Shown here: positions 48,285-59,093 of the stretch, in pieces
Layout of the letters: each line of letters starts with the position of its first letter
Position numbering within the stretch: the stretch's first letter is position 1
Source: Sesamum alatum
Lineage: Eukaryota; Streptophyta; Magnoliopsida; Lamiales; Pedaliaceae
Reading direction: 5' to 3'
Length of the DNA: 64,000 nucleotides
Assembly: GCA_034509735.1 (NCBI GenBank)
Contig: JACGWO010000003.1
Location: forward strand, 9,920,001-9,984,000
Notes under the pieces: model-generated
What the model saw: the letters and a program-made list of their open reading frames with translations, nothing else
Told to the model about the DNA's origin: nothing
Databases searched by the model: none
Translations under genes and position numbers: made by a program

Positions 48285-50005
48285 ATCTGCATTAATGAAA
48301 ATGTAAAGCAGAAATTAGTAGATAATAGTAATATTATTGTTCAGGTTGAAGACTTGGTATTTTAGTCTTTAAGCCTCCCACTATTTATACGAAAGTCCGC
48401 CACTCTCAAGCGGAGTTTCGGGAAACCATTTTCTAGTGGGCTTGGGATCCACAAACGTAATCTCCATGCCCCGCTTTTACGATTCACATGAAAAAGACCT
48501 CGTGGGAGATATCCAATATCATTCTCATCCAATGAGATTCCCAAGATATTTTGCCTCACCTATTCGCATGGTTCCGAGGACTCCAAGCGAACCATGTTAC
48601 TCAGTGTTGTGCCCGACCCATCCACCAAATCATGCCTCAAACTGTCGCCCCCCACGACTCGTGAGACAGGGAAACAGCGAGCGCAGTCTTTTTTGTTCAC
48701 AACAATGGTGCAGCTTTCCCTTAGTCCAAGTGTGCCACGACTCGTGAGACCACACTTGGGTAGTGGCAGCTTCCTCACCACATTGCTGTGGATGGAAGGC
48801 TCGGACAGATCAAAATATCATTTTGATCCAAGTCCGTTCTGGGCCCAATATTTAATTTGGTCCAACCAAATGAGAGTTTGTGTATGACCGAGACCTCATC
48901 ACATTATGGTGTTTTAGCATGCATAAGTATCCAATATTTAAAGCGATAAATAAATACGCTGCATGCGTAAAACATAGCATACCCTTGTTAGGATGATCAC
49001 AAGCCGAACCTATTCGACCCACTGAGCCCGCAGTGAGTCTATGGTCTATCTAGGTTGGTCCTAAATTATTACAATAATAATATACCCATTGTCATTCCAG
49101 TGGGCCTTGTAGTGCTTCTTGTTTCACGCCTTGATGCTTCTCCTTGGGGTCTCCGACTCCAATTGCTTGTTAAAATTAAAACCTCACCAATCCTATCTAC
49201 TCTCATTACAACTGAAAGTAATACATTGGTAATAAAGAAAACAAGCCTTAACATCATGAGGCTGAAAATACAGGAGATGATAGTCCTAAAAACAAGAGGC
49301 ACGCAGGCCCCACCCAACAGAAAATAAATGATCATACATTCATCCAATTGATTCCATCAACTCACATAACACAATTATTCCAAATAATCATGCATGAAAA
49401 ACCAATGGATATTCCAAATACCCATGTGATGCCCAACATCACAAAAGCATAAACATATAAATAATATGCAAAATTTAAATTTCAAATTTAATGGACATTT
49501 TAAACAATGCATCCATTGCATGTATTAATCCCAAATTAATTAAGCAAATTTAATTCAAGGAATAATCCAATTATTCCAAAATCAAAAATGCAAAATTAAC
49601 ATATTTTCAGAATATTGTGCAGAAAATCAAATTTTTCGAAACAAGGCGAAAAAACGACACAAAACAGCCCAGCCGTTGTGCCGGCCGGCCACCCGCCTGT
49701 GCGCTGCGTCCGCGCGCATGGCTCGCGCGTGCAGGCACCCGCCTGCCCGCGGCCGCTGCTGTCTGAACCCAATTTTTTTTTTTCAAATACTGTTTCAGCA
49801 CAATAACAGTAAAATTTATCTGAAAATAAGCATGCAATTTTTAGATCCAATCTAATAAAATTAAGCATGCCAAAAGTCCATTAAATCCAAACAATTGAAT
49901 CATCATATTATTCATATATTTATATAATTTAACATGCCAATAAAGCCATTAAAAGCAAGTAGATCATGCCAAACACATAGATCTATACCCCTTACATCGA
50001 ACCGG
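48285..50005 (-). other. Leader of element C2
   Basis: This is collinear with the C1 leader. Its GC-rich island is short (about 49672-49766). The frames seen across it are compositional. Confidence 0.7.
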
Positions 50006-50017
50006 GCTCTGATACCA
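50006..50017 (-). other. Primer binding site of C2
   Basis: The sequence gctctgatacca is the perfect inverse of tggtatcagagc and lies two bases from the 5' LTR. Confidence 0.92.
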
Positions 50018-50019
50018 CT

Positions 50020-51924
50020 TGAAGGACAAGCGGATCCGCCCGGGAGCGCGAGCGGAAGCGACAAAGTGAGAAAAGTGCGTAAATTTAAATCTAATTTGAA
50101 TAAACGAATCCCAAGGGGTGTACCCTTGGGTGCTCAACCGGGAGTTCGATGTAGAATGTGTAAATATTGGAAACATATATTTAAACACATAGGGCATAGA
50201 TGTATATTAAATCAATCAAAGCGTTGTAAAACCGTTACCTTTGATGTTTAGCGTATGCTCCCGGCTACTAGCGTCGTTCCTTCTCCGGAGTGCTCACGAA
50301 ATCCAAACGTATGGATTCTCCGAAGGTGATCCACACCACACCGGAAGAAACACACGTTCTTCTTGCTAGAAAAGAACGGGTTTAAGAAGGAATCGATTTA
50401 CGAAAAGAACACTATGAATTAGTGCTCTCTTAAACTTACTTTGTTCTTCTTCTTGATTCAAAATCAAGTGAAGAACACAAGGGTGAGAGAGGGAGAGAGG
50501 CCGAGAGTTGAGAGAGAGGAGAGGGATTTTTGTCTTCTCTTTTTTCTAGAAAAAGATGAATAATGAATCACTTATGCTTGGTGTTGTATATTCTAATATA
50601 TATACATAATTAATGTGATTATTGGAATGTGTCTAGGTTCATCCAAGGATGTCTAGATTCATTCCAATCAATCACCATCAATTCTTCAATCAAGCCTACC
50701 AAAATTTATGGTATGATCAGATCATACCAAAAGGGAAGAGCTTGATTGGAGTTGATTTGTCTCTTTCCAAAAGAAATAAGTCAACATACCACCTAGCATG
50801 AAACATGGCTGATTTTACTTCCTCCAAGAGAGTATGTCGGCCATGTTTAAATAAGGGAAGAAGTCCAACCTCTGCCTATTCCAAAATAGGAATTATTTCT
50901 CCTCTCGATAAATTTAACGGACCGGGTTTTATCGTAATCCAATTAAGATGAACCCAACATTAAATACAATTTATTGTCCATTTAAATTATTCCCGTTGAT
51001 CTTTTAATCCAATTAAAAGATCCAACGTCTCAACTTTCCATATTTAATCGAAAATCCAATTTACCGATTAAACGAAAGCCCGATACAATATCGGCCCGTC
51101 CATCCAATGGACTTTCCCTTAAGTAATCTAATTACTTATTTTATCCTTCGAGATTGACTCCAAGTCGATCTCTCAGCCTCCTCGGTGATTTTTGTGTGAC
51201 CCTTTAGGTTCACCCTCAGCTAGACTTGGGCCCGTGTCCCACAAGGGCCCGTTACCATGGGTGGTCGTCTAGCAACGGTTCATAGCACTAGAGACTAGGT
51301 CAATTGAGGTGAACATTTAGGCGCCGATTCCGTACGGGTACGATCCTTCCGTCTACCGTCTCCCGGCCTTAGTCTAGGGTATGGAATTGGGCGTCGGCTC
51401 CAATCCTTGACTAGGCATCTATGCTTAATACTTGAGACCACGTATGCTTCATTGCGTCGACACAGGAAACCATTCCCTGTTCGACCAACCACTGTGGCCA
51501 AAGCTTCAAACAGCATGAACGTGTCTCCGAGTGCATAGGAGATACCTCCGTCACATACTGACAGGGGACACGACACTCATCCAATGAACACGACTTTTGA
51601 TGCAAGTCTCAATAGGACTCTCGATGCCCTGTCTCGAGGTCCTCGACTTGGAACGTTTCAGACCCAACTCGTAATCAGTTGGTTTCATGACCACCATCCA
51701 ATGCGTGGCCCAACTGCACGAGTTGTTATCCATGGTCTATGGGCTTTGTTGCGATATAAGTTAAAACACCGTTTTAACAAATGTGAAATGAGCACAACAA
51801 AGTAAGCACCAGAAGTGATAAATACTCATTTTATTCATCACATAATAATATTACATTTACATCGAGTTGTATAATAGGTTACAAATCGCCAAACCTATTG
51901 GCTTTCTGGTCACATATTCTAACG
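50020..51924 (-). repeat. 5' LTR of element C2 with internal deletion
   Basis: It is 1905 bp long. Relative to 42825-45069 it lacks the part matching about 44402-44710, with the join near 51568. The conserved block is at about 51249-51284. The last base is G where CA is expected (ctaacg). Confidence 0.9.
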
Positions 51925-53100
51925 ACTACTTTGAACCGCACATCCTCTGCAAGCGAAGCAGACCCGGTCGAAACGATTATCTTCCGAGCAACGCCGATCG
52001 AATAGTACGGTCCATTTTTTAATTACCCAGGCCGAGCAAGTGGAGCCTCAAAGAAAAGATGGCTGAGCGGTGAGGAACTTCATGTTATCGAGACATAAGT
52101 CTTGTGTAATTGTTAAGTTGTTGCACCGTACTACGAGTAAGTGTCTTATACAAACCTAATTATCGCAAGCCTTCATTTCAGTTTCAATTACATGTATATT
52201 TATAACTATCAGTTTTACTGTAACAGGTCATTCTTGAATGAACTGTTCGAGCAACACAATTCGGAGGACCCGATAATTGATCAACTAGTGGTAACACAAT
52301 TCAAGGATTGGTTCAAGCGTCGCGTAAGTTTCACTTTCTTGAAGTGCATGCGATCTACTCATTAATTTATAATCCAATTATTTCAATTGTTATATGATGA
52401 ATTGTAGGTGAAACCCGAATTGAACCACACAAACAACGAATTATTGAAGTTGCATTATTGGGGCCCTAGAGCAGAAGTGACGGCATACCCGTCTTACTTT
52501 GTCAATGTCTTCAATTTCCACACTGAACGTCACAATGTTGGGAAGTCAACAATGAATTGTGGTGTTTGTGTGAAAAGCTCATCATATACAGACACGAATT
52601 CTAACTTCTACGGAATTTTGGAAGAGATAATTCAGCTAGATTACCCACTAATTCCAAACATGCACATTGTACTGTTCAATTATCGTTGGGTCGATCCGGT
52701 CAGAAGCATGAAGATACACCCTCGTTATCACGTCGTTGATGTCAAGTTCAAAAAGCTCTACCAAAAGAATGAACCATTCATACTGACTCAACAAGCAATA
52801 TAAGTCTACTACGCGGATTACCTGAGCATGAAGAGAGATAAAGTCGACTGAAAAACTGTTTGCAAAATCAAGGCTCGAAGAATAATCGACGACTCGTGTT
52901 GGACCGAGGTCCCCTATCAAATGGATGAAGTCGTACCTAATCCAGATGTCGTAATATATAACCAAACCTTTGAACTGCATGACCCAACAGGAATATAGTT
53001 GGTCGTTGACCATGGAGCAGGGACATCGTGCTCGCCAGACAGTGAATCCGAAGATGAAGATAGCTTTGACGAGGCTGAGTCCGATGAAGAGACTTATTGA
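51925..53100 (+). pseudogene. CACTA tnp2-type transposase, 3' part (broken)
   Basis: After C2 the exon resumes with YFEPHILCKRSRPGRNDYLP, but a frameshift near 52000 is followed by stops. Two GT-AG introns are predicted at 52137-52226 and 52324-52407. The exon between gives FLNELFEQHNSEDPIIDQ. The next exon (52408-52803) is open and shows the DUF4216 region: ELLKLHYWGPRAEV, FHTERHN, NCGVCVKSSSYTD, and IVLFNYRWVDPVR. It ends at a premature TAA at 52801. Recognisable sequence continues through further stops to an acidic tail and a TGA at 53098-53100. The gene is the other half of 40328-42824. Confidence 0.92.
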
Positions 53101-53189
53101 ATTTTCTAATTTTTTATTAACCTTATTGTAAAAATTATATTAGATATATGTATTATTAAGAAATTGGAATAAAATTTAAAAATTGGAAT

Positions 53190-53625
53190 GGACATTATGT
53201 ACTATGACCGTTCCTAATACAGGTACAACTTTTTGAATAGGCGCCAAACAAAAATAAAAATTGGAAAATTTGAATTAGGAATGGTCGTAATTTCCTACGA
53301 CCGTTCCTATTTCAGGTACATTTTTTTAAAATATGGCGGCAACTTAAAAAAAATTAAGGGAAATTTGAATTCGGAATGGTCAGTGAAAACCTATGACCAT
53401 TCCTAATCTAGGTACAGTTTTCAATGGCACCTACTGGAAAAATGGCTCCAAGTTTGAATTAGGAACGGTCATACCAATTGGCCGACCGATCCTAACTGAG
53501 GTCCAATATTTTGTTTTGGCGCTCAACGAAAAATTGGTGGGAAATAAACTTTTGGAGCGGTTAGTTTGTAGACGACCGTTCCTAGGGGAAATTGCTACAA
53601 CCCATTCCTAAGACAATGACGACCG
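53190..53625 (+). repeat. Tandem hairpin repeats between the two CACTA1 genes
   Basis: Four to five diverged units of about 95 bp follow each other. Each starts near aggtac, includes a poly-T/A stretch, and has an inverted pair such as aggaatggtcg ... cgaccgttcct that can form a hairpin. The same core words occur in both subterminal regions of the element. The array lies just after the tnp2 stop. Confidence 0.78.
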
Positions 53626-54409
53626 TTCCAAATTTGGTTACTATAATGTGTATTTTGTCTAATTTGAACGATATCTCAACATCCGTGAGCCGGATGGACA
53701 CCATTTTTGAACACATACAAGATTATGGATATGAATTGACATCCAACGGTCTGATTTTCAATCAGCAACCCAGATTTAAGGATGCATCTGGTTTTCTTAC
53801 GATGAATACTGATCAGATACGATATCTCGAGATCCACACACCAAAATTTTTCAAAACTACATTCAATTGTATTCTTTTGTGTGTTATATCATATCTAACG
53901 GTCTGATTGAAATTTTGACGGTCTGATTATGCCGTGCAGTACAACAATATAGGATGCTAGTTACATCTGTGAAATACAATCAAACATAAAATTTACAAAT
54001 ATACTTCATATTGTGAACGTGTGTCTATATTGCAGAAATTACTATGTAATTTTAAATTTTTTAAATATCCAATTGTGTACCTTTATTCAATCATATGCGT
54101 GTTCAGAACGTGTTTTTCTTAATTTATATATATTATCTACGAAGATCCAAAAAAAAGTTGCAGTACATATAGGAACGGTCACTAGTGGAAATAGGAACGG
54201 TCATCGTTTACAGATCTGCATACGGCGTCGTATTGTTTGGTAGGAACAGTTATAGTAACACTTTGACTATTAATGAATCGTTCCTATGAAGTACTATATC
54301 AATAAATAGTCCTGTAAACGGCGTCGTTTTAATATCAATACGACGTTGTTTTTTCTTTTAGAATCGGTAGTAGGAAAGGTTAGGTCTAAAGAAGACCGTT
54401 CCAAACTTA
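53626..54409 (+). other. CACTA1 internal spacer
   Basis: No domain is seen in the short frames here. Isolated aggaacggtc words occur at about 54173-54200, and inverted variants up to 54400. The stretch probably includes the promoter side of the TNPA-like gene. Confidence 0.5.
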
Positions 54410-54604
54410 TAATATAATACAACACTTGACAGATTTTTTCCCCCATTTCTGCAATCCCTCTCCCTCTCTCACTGTCTCTCTCGTCTCCACCATCCGCCAT
54501 CGCCTCCATCAACGTCACCACCGTCTGTAGCCACCATTCCCGTCGCCACCATCCCCAGTCGCCACCATCCGCCGCCGTCACCATCCGCCGCCGCCACCTA
54601 CCAA
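54410..54604 (+). other. Probable 5' untranslated exon of the TNPA-like gene
   Basis: A pyrimidine-rich run is followed by repeated gccaccatc and gccgcc words, and ends in a plausible splice donor (caa|gtaggg). The nearest credible start codon is beyond a long AT-rich interval, so this is inferred to be a leader exon. Confidence 0.45.
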
Positions 54605-55855
54605 GTAGGGTTTCAGAAAACCCTTTACCCTATTTTTTTGTTTTCTTTTTTTTGTGATTTTTCATTTTATGTAATATTATGCCTTGTTTGGGATTCTGTA
54701 ATTTTTTGTAATATTAGGACTTGTTTGGGCATTTTCTGTAATTTTGAAAATTTATGTAATTATTGTATAATTTTTTGTATTTTTCTGTAAATTTTCTGGA
54801 TTTTTCTGTAATTTTTTAGGGAACTTTCTGTAATATAAATGTTAATGGATACAATATTAATTTCTGTAAATTTTGTTAATTTATGTGATTTTGTGTTAAT
54901 TTCTGTTAATTTTTCTGCAATTTCTGTAAATTATTTGAAATATAGGATAATTATTAAATTTGGTGAAATTACATAATAAATTTCATGTAATGCTTATATA
55001 ATTTTGGTCAATTTTCTACAATTTCATCAAATTTAGGTAATTTAGTGTACTTTATGAAAATTTTGATCATTTTCTGTATTTTACATAAATTTGGGTAATT
55101 TTCTGTAATTTCTGAAATTTTTTATAATTTTCTGAGATTTATGAAAATTGTGGGTAATTTTCTGTAATTTGAGAAAATTTTGGTAATTTTCTGAAATTTA
55201 TGTAAATTGGGGTAATTTTCTGTAATTTGTTAAAATTTTATAATTTTATAAAATTTATGAAAATTGGGGTAATTTTCTGTAATTTGTCAAAAATTTATTA
55301 ATTTTCTGTATTTTAAGAAAATTTTTGTAATTTTCTGTAATTTGTGAAAAATTTGTTGATTTTCTGAAATTTATGAAATTTTGGGTAATTTTCTATAATA
55401 TTTTGTGAGGATATAGGCAAATATTGCTATTTGGTATAAATATATAGGAAAATAGAAGGATTTAGTGTAATTTTAGGGTAAAATTATGGTATTTAGTATA
55501 AATATGTAGAAAAATAGAAGGATTTCGTGCAATTTTAGGAAAAAAATTTGGGATTTAGTATAAACATATAGGAAAATAGAAGGATTTAGTGTAATTAAGC
55601 GTCAATTTTGGGTTTTAGTATATATTTTAGAAAATAATTTTAGTATTTAGTAAACATTATAGAAAAAATTTCAAAAACAAAATTGGGATTCATTATCCAT
55701 TTATTAGATTAATTTTGGGACTTAGTATACAATTTTAGGATTTAGTTTGCATAATTATTTTAAAAAATTATAAAAATTATCATTGTTCAAATAAATTGAT
55801 ACTTCACATGTATTTTTAAAATTCATACGACTAATATTTTTTCAAAAAATTATAG
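54605..55855 (+). repeat. AT-rich predicted intron with tandem repeats
   Basis: The interval runs from a GT donor to an AG acceptor three bases before the ATG at 55859. It is full of variants of ttttctgtaattt (54680-55400), and has three copies of a roughly 62-bp unit near 55436, 55497 and 55559 with the word aatagaaggattt. The intron call is an inference from splice sites and gene order. Confidence 0.55.
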
Positions 55856-55858
55856 ACC

Positions 55859-57432
55859 ATGTCTAGTCGGGATTTCCCACCTCGAGGAGGTGGACGTGGC
55901 CGCGGTCGCAGCTCACCGGCCATACCACCGGCTGGTGCTGCTTCCCAGGATGGGGAAGCAGTGTAACGACCACCACCACCTTCACCACCACCGGCAGAGC
56001 AGGCACCGGCAGCACCTGCGCCGGATCAGCAGCAGCCCGGTCTGTCTAGCACTGCACCCGTCGAGGAGGGTGGCGGACCATCCACTACCGCACCGGTGGT
56101 AGATCCGGCCCGTCCATGGGCTGCCCCACCACACACCACCCCCACCGGCCCCACCACTTCTGCCACCATCCGCGCGCGCCAGTACATCACATTCGCCGAC
56201 GTGAGGTATATTTACATTTTTTTAAAATTTTTTTTGTAATTTAAATTATTATTTTAATCTCACACTAATTATTATATAAGTTCAGGAGGGATCGGAAGGT
56301 ACACGAGCGCATCAACGCGGTGGTGCGAGAACACTATGCCCCACCTTGGGGCAGTTTGCGCAAGGTCCTGCCCAGAGGACCAGCATTTCTGGTTTGAGAG
56401 CCTGAAGGTAAGGTTAATTTCAATTATTAATTAAATTTTTATTTTAATATTTTAACAATTTCAGTTCATATATATATATATTTTAATACAGACGACGTAC
56501 TGGTGGGACTGTGACGACGAGGCGATGTTCAAGATCTTCCACATCTGGGCAGGGAAGTTCCTCTAGAAGAAGTTCATCCTCGCTAGACAGTCCTTGCAGA
56601 AGCCTCTATGGTTTGCGAACGAGGTTTGGTGGCAGCTCCTCCTGTACTGGGAGTCCCTGGAGTTCAAGGAGGAGTGCGCGAAGAACAAGGCGAACAGGTC
56701 CGCCAACCCAGCCGCATCCGCTACTGTGTACCGCGGGGGTTCTGTCTCCGTCGGTATGCACAAGCGGAAGATGGTAAGATGTTTAATGTTATTTAAAGGT
56801 ATTTATTATTATTAAAATAAAATTGTAATAACTGTTTCCCATTTCTTTTTACAGGAGGAGCAGCTCGGCCGGCCAGTGAAGCAGATGGAGTTATTCTCCA
56901 GATGCTACAATAAAAAGACCGACGGCGACTGGAGCAGGCCAAGGGCAGCGGAGGTGGCGGTAAGTTGTACATTTCATATTCTAATTTATTTTTTTTAATT
57001 TTTGAAAATATTCTAACTTTTTCTAACTATTTTTTGTAAGAGACGTTCCAGAAGATGCTGGAGGATCACCAGTCTCAGGCCACGGCTAATCCGGGGATGC
57101 TCCGGCCGAATTAGAGGGCTCGATGGCGCAGACCGAGCAGGAGATGTGGCTGGCTGCGGTCGGGGGCAAGAACAAGGGCCGAATATTCGACCTTTTTTTT
57201 GAGGCCCATGGTCTTAGCCAGACCGTTACCTCGCCATCACCACCGCCAGTGCCTTCGTCAAACCGGGAGGGTCGGATGGTTCGCCTCGAGGAGATGATGG
57301 TGGACATGATGGGCATGATGAAGGCCCTGCAGACCAGTCACTCCGGCGCCGGCCCGTCACGGCCTCCTAGAGACCCCCCTCCCAGATGTTGACGAGATGG
57401 ACGAGGACGAGGACGAGGGGGACGAGGAGTAG
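55859..57432 (+). pseudogene. TNPA-like second CACTA gene (Transposase_24 family), broken
   Basis: This is the likely accessory, DNA-binding gene of CACTA1. Exon 1 (55859-56205) starts MSSRDFPPRGGGRGRGR and is proline-rich, with an early TAA near 55964. Predicted GT-AG introns are 56206-56285, 56408-56491, 56774-56854 and one starting at 56960. Exon 3 holds the Plant transposase (Ptta/En/Spm, Transposase_24) core: WWQLLLYWESLEFKEE, then KNKANRSANP and YRGGSVSVGMHKRKM. Exon 4 has ELFSRCYNKK. Exon 5 ends in a helical, methionine-rich stretch (RLEEMMVDMMGMMKAL) and an acidic tail. Stops near 56395, 56563 and 57112, plus frameshifts, make it non-functional. Base composition is much more GC-rich than the flanks. 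Confidence 0.88.
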
Positions 57433-57619
57433 ATTTAGAACTTTTTATTTAATTTTTGTAATTAAATTGGATAATATTCTTATTTAATATAATTTTTATT
57501 TCTAAATTATGTATTTTTTCATATTTAAATAATAATTATAAAATCAAATTCAAAAAGTATTATTAATAATTTAATATATATTTTAATGATAATATTAGCA
57601 TAAAAAAAATAATTCGTTA
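57433..57619 (+). other. 3' flank of the TNPA-like gene
   Basis: This is short AT-rich DNA between the acidic tail of the gene and the subterminal repeats. It could hold the 3' end of the transcript; no clear signal is seen. Confidence 0.4.
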
Positions 57620-58356
57620 TTTAGGGACGGTACTTTCGATGGTCATGGAGCGTTTACAAACCGTTCTAATGTGTGACTGTTTAGAAGAAGTGATCGTTCC
57701 TATTATCGGGTAAACAACCATTTCAAATTTATATAACAACCGTTACTAAACGTGGGTAAAAACGAATTCCAAATTATGGATAGACCGGTCCTACATGTAT
57801 TCCAAATTCAATGCTTTCATGGTTAGGTTTGCGTTCTAAATACAATACCAAAAACCGGTCCAATATCGTATTCCAAATTAGGAGTACAAAATCCATTCCC
57901 AAGGACCGTGTCAAAATGTATTCCACTGACCGTTCCTAACTTGCAAACACGAACGTTCCAAGACGTATTTCAGAAATAGTGCTAAAATGTATCTTTAACT
58001 TATGCTGACAATTCCAAAACGTGTTCTAACGACCGTTCCTAATTGCGTGCATTTCTTTTGATATGACCGTTCTAGTAATTTATAAGGTATTCCAAATGCA
58101 AAAATTATAAATTCATACATACAAAGGTAATTAGGAACGGTAAAACGATTGTATGCCAACAACCGTTCCTAAAGTGGAACGATCGACCTTCTCGCGTTCC
58201 TAATTATTAGGAACGCCTCGCCTTGGAATGGATAGCCTCCCATTCTTGAACCGTTCCTAATACCTGTCCAAATGAATTCAGTGATTTATTTACTGTTCCA
58301 AATATTAAAAAAACGGTTTCTATTACTGTTGCAATTACCGCATTTTTTTTGTAGTG
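57620..58356 (+). repeat. Right subterminal repeat region of CACTA1
   Basis: There are at least ten gaccgttcct, taggaacggt and related words, ending at the inverted terminus ccgcattttttttgtagtg. It mirrors the left subterminal region. Confidence 0.82.
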
Positions 58357-58359
58357 TTA

Positions 58360-59093
58360 TAAATTTATTTTAATCCAAAATTCTTAACATTAATCTTGTC
58401 AATATGTGATTAATCTAATATTACTTTATTATTATAGTAAGTGAATAATATTTGAAGTCGAATTTATCAATATATTTTATTATAGAGGGTATTAAAGTGA
58501 ATATATCATATTATTAATGGTTAAAGGTATTTTTGTCTATTTTTATTTAATTTAAAGAATTATCACAAAGATAAGGGGGTAAGTGAAGGTTTTTTTTAGT
58601 TTAGGGGGGTAATTGGTTAGGGTGACATACTTTAGGGGTATAAAATGCATTTAACCCTTTTAAATTTAATTTGTTTTATATTTGTCACTTATTTTATATA
58701 TAATATGTATTATTATATAATTTTTAATATATTATTATTATATTAATATATATATATATAATTGAGAATAGGCTCGTACTATGCACTCATCATGTGAGGG
58801 GGGGTTTTTTGCCTATTTAAATTTTTCACTGGGTGTTTTTTACTAATTTATTAATCACAGGGGTTCTTTTATCTTTTTTTTTTGGTTTCATAGGGGGATA
58901 AATTGCTTTAAACCCCTATTTAATATTTATTTTTAAAAATTTATTACTAAATTTATTAGCAAGTAAATTTCTTTACGAAATTCATTAAGAAGTAAATTCT
59001 TTTTATGAAATAATATGTATTAACAATGAAAATTTTACTTGTTAATTAGTTCGACGCTGATCTTTCTTAGTTTTGAGCCATTTTCTTGTAGTG
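58360..59093 (-). repeat. Right arm of the inverted repeat that flanks CACTA1
   Basis: It matches the left arm (37727-39428) in reverse orientation in at least three blocks and ends ttttcttgtagtg, a CACTA-like terminus. No matching 3-bp target duplication is visible outside the two arms (TAC on the left, GGA on the right). Part of it (58800-58915) also resembles M1-type repeats. Confidence 0.55.

Larger units (their letters stand above)
42825..51924 (-). mobile_element. Copia LTR retrotransposon C2 (minus strand, internally deleted) inside tnp2
   Basis: LTRs at 42825-45069 (3') and 50020-51924 (5') enclose a shortened internal region. The target duplication is ATTAC at 42820-42824 and ACTAC at 51925-51929, one mismatch. 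The PBS is perfect. The insertion splits a tnp2 exon between SHY and FEP. C2 is closely related to C1 but not a copy of the same insertion. Confidence 0.92.
39432..58356 (+). mobile_element. CACTA (En/Spm) transposon CACTA1, two-gene type, with C2 nested
   Basis: The left end is cattacaaaaaaatgcgg and the right end in reverse complement is cactacaaaaaaaatgcgg, so the terminal inverted repeats differ by one substitution and one A. The 3-bp duplication TTA is at 39429-39431 and 58357-58359. Subterminal DNA is packed with aggaacggt/accgttcct words in both orientations. Inside are a tnp2-type transposase pseudogene and a TNPA-like pseudogene on the same strand. Without C2 it would be about 9.8 kb. 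The left terminus has lost the perfect CACTA, and both genes are broken, so it cannot move on its own. Confidence 0.93.

Noticed and set aside
53190..53625. CRISPR-like array
   Set aside because: Units differ from each other, have no unique spacers between exact repeats, and share their core with transposon ends in a plant-type element.
54294..54584. 96-codon minus-strand frame
   Set aside because: It is antisense to a pyrimidine-rich, triplet-repetitive stretch that fits a leader exon; the tryptophan/glycine-rich product is compositional.
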